In this document: positions 36,802 through 47,199 of the stretch, piece after piece | How positions within the stretch are numbered: position 1 is the first letter of the stretch | Layout: each line of letters opens with the position of its first letter | Assembly: GCA_938015295.1 (NCBI GenBank) | Contig: CALLQB010000006.1 | Coordinates: forward strand, 1-64,000 | Direction: 5' to 3' | Source: an uncultured Acidimicrobiales bacterium | Lineage (GTDB): Bacteria > Actinomycetota > Acidimicrobiia > Acidimicrobiales > SHLQ01 | Length of the DNA: 64,000 nucleotides | Made by a program: the position numbers and the translations under genes | The notes under the pieces: generated by a model | What the model was told of the DNA's origin: nothing | The model's input: the letters and a program-made list of their open reading frames with translations, nothing else | Databases searched by the model: none

Positions 36802-37411
36802 GTGAGGCTCCTGCTTCATGTGCTTCACCACGTTCGCTGTCGCGGTAGGCCTTCAAGAGCCCCGCAGGCATGAATTCGTCAGCATCGAGACCACGAAGGA
36901 GAGCGATTTCATCGGGGCGCTTGAGACTTGCAAGGCCGTTGATAGTCGCTCGGGCAACGTTGATGTGGTTTGGTGAGCCAAGCGATTTACACAGAACGTC
37001 GTGCACGCCGGCTTCTTCAAGGATGATTCGGGCAGCGCCACCGGCGATAACACCGGTACCGGGAGCCGCAGGCTTCAAGAGAACCCGGCCTGCGCCCATT
37101 ATCCCGATGATTGGGTGCACGATGGTTGAACCAGCAAGCGGCACGTCGAAGGTGTTGCGTTTTGCTTCTTCAGTGCCCTTCTGGATAGCCAGCGGCACCT
37201 CTTTCGCTTTGCCGTAGCCGAGCCCAACTCGACCATAGCCATCGCCGATGACGACCAGCGCGGTGAAGGAGAAACGACGACCACCCTTGACGACCTTGGC
37301 GACGCGGTTGATGTTGATGACCCGAGAGTCGCGCAGAAGGCCTGGTCCGGTTGGACGCTCGCGTTCTTCGCGCTGGTTGCGATCGTTGCGGTTGTTACGT
37401 TGGTCAGCCAT
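36794..37411 (-). CDS. rpsE: 30S ribosomal protein S5
   Basis: A 205-residue S5. After a ~30-residue Asn/Arg/Glu-rich N-terminal extension ([17 protein letters not shown]) comes the S5 N-domain ([17 protein letters not shown] here as [20 protein letters not shown]) and the C-domain ([17 protein letters not shown]). The C-terminal tail is Glu/Ala-rich. Starts on the rplR... stop with one-base overlap. Confidence 0.96.
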   Translation of the reverse strand: MADQRNNRNDRNQREERERPTGPGLLRDSRVININRVAKVVKGGRRFSFTALVVIGDGYGRVGLGYGKAKEVPLAIQKGTEEAKRNTFDVPLAGSTIVHPIIGIMGAGRVLLKPAAPGTGVIAGGAARIILEEAGVHDVLCKSLGSPNHINVARATINGLASLKRPDEIALLRGLDADEFMPAGLLKAYRDSERGEAHEAGASHG

Positions 37412-37773
37412 TAGAACTCCAGTCCACCCTCGCGGGCGGCGTCGGCGAGTGCAGCTACTCGCCCGTGGTAGCGATATCCACCGCGGTCGAAAACGACCTG
37501 GTCGATACCAGCGGACTTTGCTCGTTCTGCCAACATTGTGCCGACCTGAGCTGCAGCTTCGGCGCTGCTACGCGAACCATCTGAGACGTCGGCGACCGTG
37601 CTCGCAGAAGCGAGAGTCACGCCGGCGTAGTCGTCAATGATCTGCGCAGCGATGTGTTTGTTGGAACGGAATACCGACAGTCGCGGACGACTGGCAGTGC
37701 CACGTACTTTTTTGCGTACACGACGATGCCGACGAATGCGGGCCTCGCGGCGGATTTTGGCTTTGTCACTCAT
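37411..37773 (-). CDS. rplR: 50S ribosomal protein L18
   Basis: A 120-residue L18 that binds 5S r[23 protein letters not shown] and [20 protein letters not shown] near the N-terminus and [20 protein letters not shown] near the end are standard. Located between rplF and rpsE. Confidence 0.97.
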   Translation of the reverse strand: MSDKAKIRREARIRRHRRVRKKVRGTASRPRLSVFRSNKHIAAQIIDDYAGVTLASASTVADVSDGSRSSAEAAAQVGTMLAERAKSAGIDQVVFDRGGYRYHGRVAALADAAREGGLEF

Positions 37774-37787
37774 TACGTAAGCCCTAG

Positions 37788-38327
37788 TTACTTCGCGGCC
37801 TTGCCGGCCTTGCGGATGATGTGTTCGCCGACGTACTTGATGCCTTTGCCCTTGTAGGGCTCCGGCTTGCGCAGCGCTCGGATATCGGCAGCGGTTTGGC
37901 CCACTGCTTGTTTGTCGATACCGGAAATGATGATTTGTGTGGGGGTCGGCACGTCGAATTCGACGCCAGCCGGTGCCTGCACCTCAACGGGGTGACTGAA
38001 GCCGAGGCTCATCGTCAGTCCGTCCTTGCCCTTGGCAGCCGCACGATAACCAACGCCGACGATCTCGAGTTCTTTTTTGAAACCCTCGCTGACGCCAATG
38101 ATCATGTTGTTTACCAACGAGCGGGCGAGACCGTGAAAGGCGCGATTTTCGCGCTCTTCATCGGGGCGCTCGACGAGGATCTCGTCGCCGTCCTGGCGGG
38201 CAGTAATGCCGCCAGGAAGGTCGAGTTCGAGCTCGCCTTTGCCGCCCTTCACCTTCACGTTTTGGCCGGTGATGGAGATATCGACGCCGCTTGGTACGGG
38301 AATTGGTTCTTTGCCTACTCGTGACAC
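37788..38327 (-). CDS. rplF: 50S ribosomal protein L6
   Basis: A 179-residue L6 with two homologous halves. It starts [19 protein letters not shown], has [20 protein letters not shown], and ends with [18 protein letters not shown]. Normal length and order. Confidence 0.97.
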   Translation of the reverse strand: MSRVGKEPIPVPSGVDISITGQNVKVKGGKGELELDLPGGITARQDGDEILVERPDEERENRAFHGLARSLVNNMIIGVSEGFKKELEIVGVGYRAAAKGKDGLTMSLGFSHPVEVQAPAGVEFDVPTPTQIIISGIDKQAVGQTAADIRALRKPEPYKGKGIKYVGEHIIRKAGKAAK

Positions 38328-38336
38328 AGGAAGCTC

Positions 38337-38741
38337 CTACCAGATGAAGCAGAGAATCTCGCCGCCGAGACGACGCTTGCGCGCCTCGCGGTCGGTCATG
38401 AGACCCTTGCTGGTGGACATAACAGCGACACCGAGTCCGCCAAGCACACGAGGGGTCGTGCGTGATTTCGAGTACACGCGCAGACCTGGCTTGGAGACCC
38501 GCTCGATGCCAGAGATCACCCGGGCACGGTCGGGGGAGTATTTCATCTCGATGGTCAGGGTGCTTCCCGGACGATCGGTGTTGTCGGCAACCGCGAACTC
38601 GCGGATGTAGCCTTCGTCGCGCAGTACAGAAGCGAGCGCTTCCTTTTGCTTCGACGATGGCATGCTGACGTCATCATGCATAGCAACATTCGCGTTACGA
38701 ATGCGAGTAAGCATGTCGGCGATTGGATCGGTCATTGTCAT
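38337..38741 (-). CDS. rpsH: 30S ribosomal protein S8
   Basis: A 134-residue S8 starting [18 protein letters not shown], with the RNA-binding C-terminal part ([35 protein letters not shown]). In E. coli S8 is the autoregulator of the spc operon. Confidence 0.97.
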   Translation of the reverse strand: MTMTDPIADMLTRIRNANVAMHDDVSMPSSKQKEALASVLRDEGYIREFAVADNTDRPGSTLTIEMKYSPDRARVISGIERVSKPGLRVYSKSRTTPRVLGGLGVAVMSTSKGLMTDREARKRRLGGEILCFIW

Positions 38742-38759
38742 AATTGATGCAGACCTCCC

Positions 38760-38945
38760 TTACCAGCTGGCCTTGGTGATACCGGGAATCTCGCCCGCAT
38801 GGGCGAGGTCCCGAAGACAAATTCGGCAGAGACCGAATTTGCGGTACACAGAACGTGGACGACCGCACTTACGGCAACGGGTGTATCCCCGAACCTTAAA
38901 CTTTGGTGTCTTTTGTTGCTTGTTGATGAGAGCTTTCTTGGCCAT
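38760..38945 (-). CDS. rpsN: 30S ribosomal protein S14 type Z (zinc)
   Basis: A 61-residue short S14 with zinc-binding CRKCGRP and CRICLR (two CxxC pairs). The length and Cys pairs identify the zinc-dependent C+ type. A zinc-free paralogue is not in the window. Starts on the rplE stop with a one-base overlap. Confidence 0.96.
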   Translation of the reverse strand: MAKKALINKQQKTPKFKVRGYTRCRKCGRPRSVYRKFGLCRICLRDLAHAGEIPGITKASW

Positions 38946-39514
38946 TACTGGTCCTCCTCCCGACGAAACGGGAACGCAAAGGCATCGAGCAGTGCCCGAC
39001 CCTCTTCATCACTTCTTGCGGTGGTGACGATGGTGATGTCCATACCCCGAGTGTTGGTGACTTTGTCGTAGTCGATCTCAGGAAAGATGAGCTGTTCGGT
39101 GACACCGAACGTGTAGTTGCCGTTGCCGTCGAATGAACGATCTGGCAGTCCGCGAAAGTCGCGGATACGGGGGATTGCGAGCGAGATCAGACGATCGAAG
39201 AACTCGTACATGCGGTCACCTCGAAGGGTGACCTTCGCACCGATTGCCTGGCCTTCACGAAGCTTGAAGTTAGCGATCGACTTCTTTGCCCGGGTCACCA
39301 TTGGCTTTTGCCCGGTGATCGTCGCAAGGTCAGCGACTGCTCCTTCGAGCAATTTGGCTTGAGCGACAGCGTCGCCCACGCCCATGTTGACCACGATCTT
39401 GTCGAGCCGTGGGACTTCCATGATGTTGCCCAAAGCCAACGTCTCTTTGAGACCGTCTCGCAATTCGTTGTTGTATTTCTCGCGAAGTCGCGGAGGAAAG
39501 GTTGTCTCAGCCAT
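38945..39514 (-). CDS. rplE: 50S ribosomal protein L5
   Basis: A 189-residue L5, which binds 5S rRNA and contacts P-site tRNA. The ATG at 39514 ([18 protein letters not shown]) overlaps the rplX stop by eight bases and gives the usual N-terminus. Motifs include [37 protein letters not shown] and [20 protein letters not shown]. Confidence 0.97.
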   Translation of the reverse strand: MAETTFPPRLREKYNNELRDGLKETLALGNIMEVPRLDKIVVNMGVGDAVAQAKLLEGAVADLATITGQKPMVTRAKKSIANFKLREGQAIGAKVTLRGDRMYEFFDRLISLAIPRIRDFRGLPDRSFDGNGNYTFGVTEQLIFPEIDYDKVTNTRGMDITIVTTARSDEEGRALLDAFAFPFRREEDQ

Positions 39515-39821
39515 CGATATCGGCTCCAGTACGCCTACAGATACGGATCTTCTTGCCGTCTCCGTCAATCCGGTAACCCACACGAGTGGGTTTGCCATCG
39601 GCAGGGCTGATGAGCGCTACCGCGGAAACGGGGAGAGGCATGTCCTTGTCGATAATGCCACCCTGCTGAATCTGCTGGGTTGGCTTTTGGTGCTTCTTGG
39701 CGATGTTTGCGCCTTCGACGATGACCTTGCCTTTTGCGGGAAACGCAAACATGACTTCGCCCTCGTGGCCTTTGTCCTTGCCAGAAAGCACGCGAACCTT
39801 GTCGCCCTTACGGATCTTCAT
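39507..39821 (-). CDS. rplX: 50S ribosomal protein L24
   Basis: A 104-residue L24 with the KOW domain at the N-terminus ([20 protein letters not shown]) and [16 protein letters not shown]. An assembly initiator of the 50S subunit. Starts on the rplN stop. Confidence 0.97.
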   Translation of the reverse strand: MKIRKGDKVRVLSGKDKGHEGEVMFAFPAKGKVIVEGANIAKKHQKPTQQIQQGGIIDKDMPLPVSAVALISPADGKPTRVGYRIDGDGKKIRICRRTGADIDG

Positions 39822-40189
39822 TAGAGGACCTCCGGAGCCAAAGAAACGATACGCATGAACTTCTTGTCGCGAAGCTCACGACCAACCGGGCCAAAGATGC
39901 GAGTTCCGCGTGGCTGATTTTGATCATTGATCAGCACAGCTGCGTTCTCATCGAAACGAATGTAGGAGCCGTCGGGACGACGCTTTTCTTTCTTCGTGCG
40001 GACGACGACGCACTTGACGACCTCGCCCTTCTTTACCTGGGCACCTGGTATTGCGGACTTGACGGTGGCAACAAAGACGTCGCCAACCGATGCGTAGCGG
40101 CGCTTTGAGCCGCCGAGCACCTTGATGCAAAGAACTTCCTTCGCACCAGAGTTGTCGGCTACTCGGAGCCGTGATTCTTGTTGGATCAT
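39821..40189 (-). CDS. rplN: 50S ribosomal protein L14
   Basis: A 122-residue L14 starting [20 protein letters not shown], ending [17 protein letters not shown]. Highly conserved; no oddity. Confidence 0.98.
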   Translation of the reverse strand: MIQQESRLRVADNSGAKEVLCIKVLGGSKRRYASVGDVFVATVKSAIPGAQVKKGEVVKCVVVRTKKEKRRPDGSYIRFDENAAVLINDQNQPRGTRIFGPVGRELRDKKFMRIVSLAPEVL

Positions 40190-40197
40190 GACGGCGC

Positions 40198-40482
40198 CTA
40201 CTTCGCCCGCTCGAGGATCTCAAGGATCCGCCAGCGCTTCTTCTTGGACAGCGGCCGGGTTTCTTGTACGCGTACCCGGTCGCCGACGTTGAGTGTGTTC
40301 TCTTCGTCGTGGACGTAGAGCTTGGTCGTGCGCTGCATCGTCTTTGCATAGCGGCGATGGCGGACACGGTCGACTGAGGCAACAACCGCAGTCTTCTCCA
40401 TGCCGTTTGACACCACGAGTCCTTCGCGCACCTTGCGCGGGTTCTCGCGGGTTTCCGTCTCAGACGGAGCTAGATCAGACAT
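40198..40482 (-). CDS. rpsQ: 30S ribosomal protein S17
   Basis: A 94-residue S17 with an ~15-residue acidic N-terminal extension before [20 protein letters not shown] and [19 protein letters not shown]. Its ATG overlaps the rpmC stop by one base. Confidence 0.96.
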   Translation of the reverse strand: MSDLAPSETETRENPRKVREGLVVSNGMEKTAVVASVDRVRHRRYAKTMQRTTKLYVHDEENTLNVGDRVRVQETRPLSKKKRWRILEILERAK

Positions 40483-40700
40483 CAGTCACTCCCCTCGAGA
40501 GCTTCGGCAGCAGCGATTTCACGCGAACGGAGCTCGGTAAGAACTCGGGCGACATCGCGTTTCACCTGCTTGATGCGGGTGTAGTTATCAAGTGTTCCGG
40601 TCACGTTCTGAAACCGGAGGTTGAACAGTTCTTCTTTGGTCTCATCGAGACGCTCGAGCAAATCGGCGTCGGCGAGTTCGGCCAGTGTTTTCTTTGCCAT
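40482..40700 (-). CDS. rpmC: 50S ribosomal protein L29
   Basis: A 72-residue helical L29 (ELADADLLERLDETKEELFN, LRFQNVTGTLDNYTRIKQVK) at the exit-tunnel rim. Two bases from rplP. Confidence 0.96.
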   Translation of the reverse strand: MAKKTLAELADADLLERLDETKEELFNLRFQNVTGTLDNYTRIKQVKRDVARVLTELRSREIAAAEALEGSD

Positions 40701-40702
40701 GG

Positions 40703-41119
40703 CTAGAAGCCCTCCTCACGGCGCACGAACCGGGCCTTGATGGGAAGTTTCTGGATTGCCCGGTCGATAGCTTCTTTGGCCACGACTTCGTCGCTGTAGG
40801 AAAGCTCAAAGAGCACGCGGCCCGGCTTGACGACAGCGACCCAACGTTCGGGGTTACCTTTGCCAGACCCCATGCGGGTCTCGGCTGGCTTTTCGGTGAC
40901 GGGCTTGTCTGGAAAGACGTTGATCCAGACCTTTCCGCCACGCTTGATGTGACGGGTCATGGCAATACGGGCTGCTTCGATCTGTCGAGCAGTGATCCAA
41001 CCAGGCTCAAGTGCCTGAAGACCGTATTCGCCAAAGGTAACGTTGTCGCCACCTTTCGCCATGCCACGATTGCGGCCGCGATGGTGTTTGCGGTGCGCAA
41101 CTTTTTTGGGCATCAACAT
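40703..41119 (-). CDS. rplP: 50S ribosomal protein L16
   Basis: A 138-residue L16. It starts at [19 protein letters not shown] and has [20 protein letters not shown] and [20 protein letters not shown]. The ATG could be MPKK two codons in. Confidence 0.97.
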   Translation of the reverse strand: MLMPKKVAHRKHHRGRNRGMAKGGDNVTFGEYGLQALEPGWITARQIEAARIAMTRHIKRGGKVWINVFPDKPVTEKPAETRMGSGKGNPERWVAVVKPGRVLFELSYSDEVVAKEAIDRAIQKLPIKARFVRREEGF

Positions 41120-41131
41120 GTCGGTGCCTCC

Positions 41132-42037
41132 TCAGTCTCCGTCGCCAGGACGGAAGTTGGGAGTCTCATGGGACTCGCGAGTAGTACGTTCAATGGCTTC
41201 TTCTTCTGCGAGAAGTTTTTCGAACTCGGGATCGGCCTCTTTTACCAAGGGCGCAAGTTCGTCAGGGTTGACTTCGCCTTCGGGCGCAGCGACTCGAGGG
41301 GCTGCGGAGGAAACGACCTTGCGAGGCTTGGTTTGTCCGCTGGTCTCGCCAACGGCCATTGCAGCCTCTTTGCTGATTTTGTCTTCGGCGGTGGTCTTGT
41401 AGGGCAGGATGTCGCCCTTGTAGATCCAGACCTTGACCCCAATACGACCGTAGGTGGTGTGCGCTTCACGGAAGCCGTAATCGATATCGGCACGCAGCGT
41501 GTGCAACGGCACCCGACCTTCGCGGTACCACTCGGACCGGCTCATTTCTGAGCCACCGAGGCGACCAGAGGTCTGGACCCGGATACCAAGAGCGCCAGCT
41601 TTTTGGGCGTTCTGAACGGCACGCTTCATCGCACGGCGAAAGGCGACTCGGTTAATCAGCTGATCGGCGACACCCTGAGCAATCAGCGCAGCATCGAGCT
41701 CAGGCTGTTTGATTTCCTGGATGTTGAGCTGCACCTTGTTGTTGCCGGTGATATCGGTGAGCGTCTTGCGAAGCTCATCGGCTTGTGCACCACGGCGACC
41801 AATGACGATGCCGGGGCGTGCGGTGTGCACGTCGACCCGAAGCGAGTTGATCTTGCGTTCGACTTCGATGCGGCTGATGGCCGCATGCGGAAGCTCGGTC
41901 ATGATCGCGTCGCGGATCTTCCAATCTTCAATGACAAAGTCGGCGTATTCGCCGCGGTCGGCGTACCAACGTGACTTCCAACCAAATTCTTGGTTGGCGC
42001 CGATACGGAATCCGTACGGGTGTACTTTCTGGCCCAT
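41132..42037 (-). CDS. rpsC: 30S ribosomal protein S3 with long C-terminal tail
   Basis: A 301-residue S3, longer than the usual ~210-270. Core: [20 protein letters not shown], the KH domain ([16 protein letters not shown]) and the C-domain ([20 protein letters not shown]). After residue ~215 an extra ~85-residue tail rich in Glu/Pro/Ala follows ([20 protein letters not shown]), likely disordered. Such tails are frequent on actinobacterial S3. Confidence 0.97.
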   Translation of the reverse strand: MGQKVHPYGFRIGANQEFGWKSRWYADRGEYADFVIEDWKIRDAIMTELPHAAISRIEVERKINSLRVDVHTARPGIVIGRRGAQADELRKTLTDITGNNKVQLNIQEIKQPELDAALIAQGVADQLINRVAFRRAMKRAVQNAQKAGALGIRVQTSGRLGGSEMSRSEWYREGRVPLHTLRADIDYGFREAHTTYGRIGVKVWIYKGDILPYKTTAEDKISKEAAMAVGETSGQTKPRKVVSSAAPRVAAPEGEVNPDELAPLVKEADPEFEKLLAEEEAIERTTRESHETPNFRPGDGD

Positions 42038-42978
42038 TAGGCGTCATCCTGTTCGTCAGACTTTTTGGCCCCACCGGGAGCCGTGAATCCCGCAGCTTCC
42101 GCCGCTTCGGCGGTGGCAAACCACACCTCGGCAATAGTCGCGTCGTAGTAACGGGTGTCGGGTTCGTGGTACTTCATCGAGTCGGCATTGCCCTTGATGG
42201 GGTAGCCGTCTGGCATTGCGTCGTCTGGGAGGGGTCCGTGGCTACCTTCACCGTGCGGAGCGACATCATCGGCGGCTGCTTCTTCAGTAGCTGCCTCATC
42301 GGTAGCTGCCTCATCGGCAGCTGCCTCATCGGTAGCTGCTTCTTCAGTAGCTGCCTCTTCGGTAGCTGCCTCATCGGTAGCTGCCTCATCGGCTACAGCA
42401 TCAGCGGCTGCTCCGGCGCCAGCGCCTGCGACGACCGCTGCGGCGGTGTCTTCATCGTCGTGATCGTGATCGTGATCGTGATCGTGTGCCTCAGCTCGGG
42501 CTTCGGCAGCGTCCTTGCTCTTTTGCACGCGGTCACGACGTGACGCTGCGGCGGTCGAACGAGAGCTGGTGCCCTTTGCAGCTTCGCTGCTGCGAATGAC
42601 TTCGAGCTCGTCCGCGCTGTAACGGCTAACGATGATCGTGATGTGACAGGTGCGCTTACGAATGCGGGTGGCCCGACCACGAGCACGGGGGCGCCAGCGC
42701 TTAAGGGTTGGCCCCTCATCGGCATAACACGCAGAGACGTACAGCTCTTCGGCGTCGAGTCCGTCGTTGTTCTCCGCGTTTGCCACTGCGGAGTCCAGGC
42801 ATTTGGCGATTGGATCGCTGATACCCCGATCAGAGAACTCGAGGATCTCCGACGCCCGTGCGTAAGACTCGTTGCGAATGAGGTTGAGCACCTCACGCGC
42901 CTTGTAGGCCGACGAACGAACGTATTTGACCTGGGCCCGCGTGCCGGGCCGTTCGTTAGTTTTGGTTCCAAACGCCAT
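42037..42978 (-). CDS. rplV: 50S ribosomal protein L22 with ~190-residue repeat-rich extension and sunset-like C-terminus
   Basis: The first ~115 residues are a normal L22 ([38 protein letters not shown]), which lines the exit tunnel. About 190 extra residues follow: a basic-to-acidic linker, a His/Asp tract (five HD units, then EDE-like acids), Ala/Gly-rich sequence, eight [D/E]EAA[T/A] pentapeptides, and a conserved-looking end containing [20 protein letters not shown] and [19 protein letters not shown]. That end matches, from memory, the short actinobacterial 'sunset' domain. The tail would project from the ribosome surface; metal binding by the HD tract is inference. Confidence 0.95.
   Translation of the reverse strand: MAFGTKTNERPGTRAQVKYVRSSAYKAREVLNLIRNESYARASEILEFSDRGISDPIAKCLDSAVANAENNDGLDAEELYVSACYADEGPTLKRWRPRARGRATRIRKRTCHITIIVSRYSADELEVIRSSEAAKGTSSRSTAAASRRDRVQKSKDAAEARAEAHDHDHDHDHDDEDTAAAVVAGAGAGAAADAVADEAATDEAATEEAATEEAATDEAAADEAATDEAATEEAAADDVAPHGEGSHGPLPDDAMPDGYPIKGNADSMKYHEPDTRYYDATIAEVWFATAEAAEAAGFTAPGGAKKSDEQDDA
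42271..42390. repeat. 15-bp tandem repeat (8 copies) inside rplV
   Basis: Eight near-identical 15-base units of the form GGTAGCTGCCTCATC run head to tail, in frame, coding on the minus strand for [D/E]EAA[T/A] pentapeptides. Copies differ at three or four positions, as expected for an array that expands and contracts by slippage. Confidence 0.9.
42459..42487. repeat. 6-bp tandem repeat coding for His-Asp tract in rplV
   Basis: The hexamer TGATCG repeats nearly five times, giving alternating His and Asp codons on the minus strand. It is in frame with rplV and could vary in length between strains. Confidence 0.85.
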
Positions 42979-43256
42979 CAGCGACGAGCTCCCCGCTCCT
43001 GGCCGGCGTGGAACCGGAAGGTACGAGTAGGAGCGAACTCACCAAGCTTGTGGCCGACCATGGCTTCGGTGATGTACACCGGGACATGCTTGCGGCCATC
43101 GTGAACGGCCAACGTGTGACCGATCATCTCTGGGATGATGGTTGATCGACGAGACCACGTCTTGACGACCTGTTTGCTACCAGCCTCGTTCAACGCATCG
43201 ACCTTCTTGAGAAGGTGGTCGTCGACGAACGGGCCTTTTTTGAGACTTCTTGGCAC
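42978..43256 (-). CDS. rpsS: 30S ribosomal protein S19
   Basis: A 92-residue S19: [40 protein letters not shown] and the tail [19 protein letters not shown]. Its stop overlaps the rplV ATG by one base. Confidence 0.97.
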   Translation of the reverse strand: MPRSLKKGPFVDDHLLKKVDALNEAGSKQVVKTWSRRSTIIPEMIGHTLAVHDGRKHVPVYITEAMVGHKLGEFAPTRTFRFHAGQERGARR

Positions 43257-43261
43257 AGCTG

Positions 43262-44098
43262 TTACCTCCGCGATCCGCGGGTACGGCGACGACGAACAAT
43301 CATCTTCTGCGACGCCTTCTTCTGGTTACGAGTACGCATTTCGGGCTTACCCCATGGCGATACCGGATGTCGGCCACCTGAGGTCTTACCTTCACCACCA
43401 CCGTGTGGGTGATCTACGGGGTTCATGGCGACACCACGGGTTTGCGGGCGAACGCCCTTCCAGCGGTTTCGGCCTGCCTTGCCGATTTTGATGAGCTCGT
43501 GTTCGGAGTTGCCGACCACGCCGATTGTGGCGACGCAGTCGATGGGAACACGGCGCATTTCGGTGCTAGGCAGTCGAAGGATAGCGAAGTCGCCATCCTT
43601 CGCTACCAGCTGCACGCTTGAGCCAGCGGTGCGGGCCATTTTGCCACCACCGCCAGGCTGAAGCTCAACGTTGTGGATGACGGTACCAACGGGGATGTAG
43701 CGAATTGGCATGGCGTTGCCAGAGCGAATTTCGGCGCCCTGGCCGTTCATCAACTTGTCGCCTACCTCGACACCCTCGGGAGCCAAAACGTAGGCCTTTG
43801 CGCCGTCATGATAGTGGAGCAAGAGAATGCGGCAGCTGCGGTTCGGGTCGTACTCGACCGCTGCGACCGTCGCTGGAATACCGTTCTTGTTCCGTCGGAA
43901 GTCCACCTGACGGTACTTTTGTTTGTGGCCGCCACCTTTATGGCGAGCAGTCTTGCGACCCAAGTTGTTTCGGCCACCGGTTTGGTTGTTGGCCTTGACC
44001 AACGAACGTTCAGGAGTCGTCTTGGTGATTTCGGCGAAATCGCTGACGGTCTGGAACCGGCGTCCGGGACTTGTGGGTTTGCGTTTACGAAGGGCCAT
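43262..44098 (-). CDS. rplB: 50S ribosomal protein L2
   Basis: A 278-residue L2 essential for the peptidyl-transferase region. It starts [20 protein letters not shown] at 44098 and has [20 protein letters not shown] and [19 protein letters not shown] with the functionally important His. Four bases after rplW. Confidence 0.98.
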   Translation of the reverse strand: MALRKRKPTSPGRRFQTVSDFAEITKTTPERSLVKANNQTGGRNNLGRKTARHKGGGHKQKYRQVDFRRNKNGIPATVAAVEYDPNRSCRILLLHYHDGAKAYVLAPEGVEVGDKLMNGQGAEIRSGNAMPIRYIPVGTVIHNVELQPGGGGKMARTAGSSVQLVAKDGDFAILRLPSTEMRRVPIDCVATIGVVGNSEHELIKIGKAGRNRWKGVRPQTRGVAMNPVDHPHGGGEGKTSGGRHPVSPWGKPEMRTRNQKKASQKMIVRRRRTRGSRR

Positions 44099-44102
44099 CG
44101 GG

Positions 44103-44393
44103 CTACACCTCGAACAATTCGATGGAGTCACCCTCAGCGAGGGTGATCATTGCACGCTTCACGGTCGGGCGAGTGCCGTAGGTGAAATTGCGACGATTGC
44201 GTTTGCGCTTACCTTTACGGTTCAGCGTGTTGACTTTGAGCACCTTCACATCGAAGATTTTCTCGACGGCCTGCTTGATTTCTGGCTTGCTCGAATCGGG
44301 ATGCACAACAAACGTGTACACATTTCGTTCGAGCTGTGCGTAGCTTTTTTCGGAAACTACCGGTTCGATGATGACGTCACGTGGGTCGTTCAT
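44103..44393 (-). CDS. rplW: 50S ribosomal protein L23
   Basis: A 96-residue L23 at the exit-tunnel mouth, the docking site for trigger factor and [23 protein letters not shown] and [20 protein letters not shown] are standard. Overlaps rplD by four bases. Confidence 0.97.
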   Translation of the reverse strand: MNDPRDVIIEPVVSEKSYAQLERNVYTFVVHPDSSKPEIKQAVEKIFDVKVLKVNTLNRKGKRKRNRRNFTYGTRPTVKRAMITLAEGDSIELFEV

Positions 44394-45079
44394 TCTTCCT
44401 CACTCCCGGAGCTGGTTGGTGCGGCTGCATCTTCGGCAGCGTCGTCGGCGGCACTAGGGACGGCCGAGGCAACCGGTGTGGGAAGCGTTGCTTCGCTAAA
44501 GATGATGTAGTCGGCGACAAGCACGTCGTAGGCATTGAGCTCGCGAGGCGAGATCACGTGCACCATTGGAATATTGCGGAAACTCAACCAGGTGTTTTTG
44601 TCGTCGCTATCGATCACAACGAGCGCTCGACCCTCGACGCCGAGAGCGTTGAGAATTGCGACCGCATCGCTGGTCTTCGGAGCATCGAATGACCACGAGT
44701 CGACAACAATGACTTTGCCTTCAGATGCCCGGTCGCTCAGCGCAGAACGCAGAGCAAGACGCACCATCTTCTTCGGGGTCTTTTGTTTGTACGAACGCGG
44801 CTTGGGACCGAGTGCGACACCACCACCACGCCACTGTGGCGAACGGATGGAACCTTGGCGAGCCCGACCGGTACCCTTTTGGCGCCATGGCTTTGCGCCA
44901 CCGCCAGCTACTTCAGCACGAGTCTTGGTGCTTTGTGTGCCAGATCGGCGAGCCGCAAGCTGCGCGGTGACGACCTGATGCATGACCGGTTCATTTGGCT
45001 CAATACCAAAGATCTCGTCGGCAAGATCGACCTTGCCGGAGTCTTTGCCGGTCGCGGACTTCATGGTGAGCGATGCCAT
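44390..45079 (-). CDS. rplD: 50S ribosomal protein L4 with acidic tail
   Basis: A 229-residue L4. The ATG at 45079 overlaps the rplC stop as TGATG. The loop [20 protein letters not shown] reaches into the tunnel. The last ~25 residues are an Ala/Asp/Glu/Ser tail ([20 protein letters not shown]). In E. coli L4 autoregulates the S10 operon; here the gene lies in a unit headed by rplC. Confidence 0.97.
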   Translation of the reverse strand: MASLTMKSATGKDSGKVDLADEIFGIEPNEPVMHQVVTAQLAARRSGTQSTKTRAEVAGGGAKPWRQKGTGRARQGSIRSPQWRGGGVALGPKPRSYKQKTPKKMVRLALRSALSDRASEGKVIVVDSWSFDAPKTSDAVAILNALGVEGRALVVIDSDDKNTWLSFRNIPMVHVISPRELNAYDVLVADYIIFSEATLPTPVASAVPSAADDAAEDAAAPTSSGSEEE

Positions 45080-45744
45080 CACGAACCACCCTTAATGGCG
45101 TTGCGGACGACAACGGTGCCGCCCTTGGGGCCGGGTACGGCGCCTCGGACAAGGAGAAGGTCGCGGTCGCTGTCGGTGGCGACGACAACCAGGTTCTGCG
45201 TGGTCACCTTTTCGCCACCCATACGACCAGGCATCTTCTTTCCTTTGAAGACGCGGGCAGGTGTGGCGCACTGGCCGATAGCGCCAGGCTTGCGGTGCAC
45301 CTTGTGGGCACCGTGACTGGCTCGCTGGCCAGCAAAGTTGTGGCGCTTCATTACGCCGGCAAAACCCTTGCCCCGACTTACTGCGGTTACGTCGATCTTG
45401 TCGCCGTTGGCGAAAAGAGTTTCTCCGTCCTCAGTAGTGGCGCCGACCCTGATCTCCTGGCCAACCTCGTACTCGCTGACGTCGTCGAGGCGGAGCTCAA
45501 GGAGCTTCTCGCCAGGCGCAACGCCAGCTTTATCGAAGTGACCAGCAGCCGGTTTGGTCAACTTGTTTGGCTTAACCTCGCCAAAGGTGACCTGAAGGGC
45601 GCTGTATCCGTCGGTGTCTGGGTGCTTGATCTGTACAACACGCAGAGGGGCGACCGAAAGAACGGTCACGGGCACGACGCGGTTCTCGTCGTCCCAAATC
45701 TGTGTCATACCGACCTTGCGGCCAACAATCGCTTTGTTCGTCAT
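45079..45744 (-). CDS. rplC: 50S ribosomal protein L3
   Basis: A 221-residue L3: KAIVGRKVGMTQIWDDENRV, RGKGFAGVMKRHNFAGQRAS and GRMGGEKVTTQNLVVV. It is the first gene of the unit running to rplO; rpsJ, normally just upstream, is ~7.3 kb away, so this gene must be driven by a promoter in the preceding ~300-base gap. Confidence 0.97.
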   Translation of the reverse strand: MTNKAIVGRKVGMTQIWDDENRVVPVTVLSVAPLRVVQIKHPDTDGYSALQVTFGEVKPNKLTKPAAGHFDKAGVAPGEKLLELRLDDVSEYEVGQEIRVGATTEDGETLFANGDKIDVTAVSRGKGFAGVMKRHNFAGQRASHGAHKVHRKPGAIGQCATPARVFKGKKMPGRMGGEKVTTQNLVVVATDSDRDLLLVRGAVPGPKGGTVVVRNAIKGGS

Positions 45745-46050
45745 CGCGATCTTTCCTGTTTCACGCGAACGCTCCGCAAGGGCGTGGGCCCAGCGGAGCG
45801 AAGATTCGGTTTTGCCATCTGGTTCCCTCCCGTCTTGCAGGACCGGGCCTAGATGGACTTCGGTTTTGTCACACTCGACAACTTCTTCAGCGCAAGAGAT
45901 GCTCGCCCTGATTCGTTTGTCATGTGCTAGCGATTGGGCATAGGGCCGTCACGCAGAAATGTCACTCTATCGGTGGGTATCACCCCAAGCCAACACGGAC
46001 CCCCACGTCAAGATTTTTGGCGGCATTGCTGTTGGCCGTGGCAGGTGAGA
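45745..46050 (-). promoter_or_regulatory. Leader/promoter region of the rplC ribosomal operon
   Basis: A 306-base non-coding gap upstream of rplC. It contains a hairpin 26 bases before the rplC start: CGCTCCGC (45770-45777) pairing with GCGGAGCG (45793-45800) around a 15-base loop. As the gene is far from rpsJ, the region must carry the promoter of the whole L3-to-L15 operon, and the hairpin may be an autoregulatory leader. No confident -35/-10 pair was found. Confidence 0.5.
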
Positions 46051-47199
46051 TCAGGACCGGCGGGTGTGTGGTTGTCCTGCGACCTCAGCCACGAGCTCAT
46101 GTCGCTCGATGTAGGTACTAACAAAGGCCTGGACCGTTGCGGCAAAGGGCAACGAAAGCAAGGCCCCCACCGGGCCAAGCACGGCCGCGCCGACCAGTAC
46201 CGAAGCAAACGCGACGGCGACGTGGATTTCCATGGTCTGCGACGTGATCTTTGGTGCGAAGAGATAGTTCTCTAGCTGCTGGTAGACGACGATGACCACA
46301 ATCGCCCAGACACCAGTCTGCACATCGTCGATCAATGCGAGCACGACAGGCAGCGCCCCCGCCAGATACGTGCCGACGACCGGGATGAACTGGCTGACAA
46401 TCCCCACCCACAGGGCCATCGGCAGCGGAAATGGCACATCGATCACACTGAACGCTGCCCAATGCACCATTGTTGCCACGAAAGCCAAGATTGCCCGCGA
46501 AATGATGTAGCCACCCGTCTTTTCGATCGCAAGATCCCAAACCCTCAGCACTACCCGTTGGCGCTCGGGGGCGAGCGTCGAGCAGATCAAACGCCGAAAC
46601 CGCGGCCCCTCGGCTACCAAATAGAACGTGAAGAGGGCGACCGTGAACGCCTGCAGCAAAGTATTGAGCACTGACGTGCCAAACGAGGCGATGTCCCCAG
46701 CGGCGTCAGACAGCGTGCCGCCTAGGTCTCCCCCATCGATGAAACGGTCGCGGGTGGCAGCGAGCGTGATGTCCTCGCTGACATTTCGCTGCAACCACTC
46801 TTCGACGCGGTCGATGGTCGATGGCGCACTATCGACAAAGTCGCTGATCTGTTCAGCGAGCACTGTCCCGATTGCGAACCCAAACCCGGCGATGCCGGCA
46901 ATAATCAGAACAAACATGATGCCGGTTCCGAGGCCCCGGCGAATACCCAACCCCTCAAAGCGGTTCACCGCAGGCTCGATGGCAAAGCTCAGAAAGGCCG
47001 AGATGAGCACAATGATGAAGAACGAGCGCATCGCTTCGAGCATTCCGCGGCCGTAATACAGCATCGCAATGCCACCAAAGAAAAGCAGCAGTGCCCGCGG
47101 CACCCATGCGGGCATGGCGTCGCGGTCTCGCGAATCAGCATTGACCCGCTTTGCCAGCTGATCTGGCACTCGATCGTTCGAATCAGAAGTATCGGTCAT
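46051..47199 (-). CDS. AI-2E/PerM-family membrane permease
   Basis: A 382-residue AI-2E transporter-family (PerM/YdiK/YhhT) protein with about eight TM helices. N-terminal helices (WVPRALLLFFGGIAMLYYG, SFFIIVLISAFLSFAIEPAV) lead to a soluble helical insert (residues ~120-175). C-terminal helices include the family's PLPMALWVGIVSQFIPVVGTY and LENYLFAPKITSQTM. Members export varied small molecules or Na+; the substrate cannot be predicted. It is divergent from the SARP-like regulator and occupies the gap between rplC and rpsJ. Confidence 0.88.
   Translation of the reverse strand: MTDTSDSNDRVPDQLAKRVNADSRDRDAMPAWVPRALLLFFGGIAMLYYGRGMLEAMRSFFIIVLISAFLSFAIEPAVNRFEGLGIRRGLGTGIMFVLIIAGIAGFGFAIGTVLAEQISDFVDSAPSTIDRVEEWLQRNVSEDITLAATRDRFIDGGDLGGTLSDAAGDIASFGTSVLNTLLQAFTVALFTFYLVAEGPRFRRLICSTLAPERQRVVLRVWDLAIEKTGGYIISRAILAFVATMVHWAAFSVIDVPFPLPMALWVGIVSQFIPVVGTYLAGALPVVLALIDDVQTGVWAIVVIVVYQQLENYLFAPKITSQTMEIHVAVAFASVLVGAAVLGPVGALLSLPFAATVQAFVSTYIERHELVAEVAGQPHTRRS

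Noticed and set aside
42271-42487. CRISPR-like array
   Set aside because: The repeats are 15 and 6 bases with no spacers and lie in frame inside rplV.
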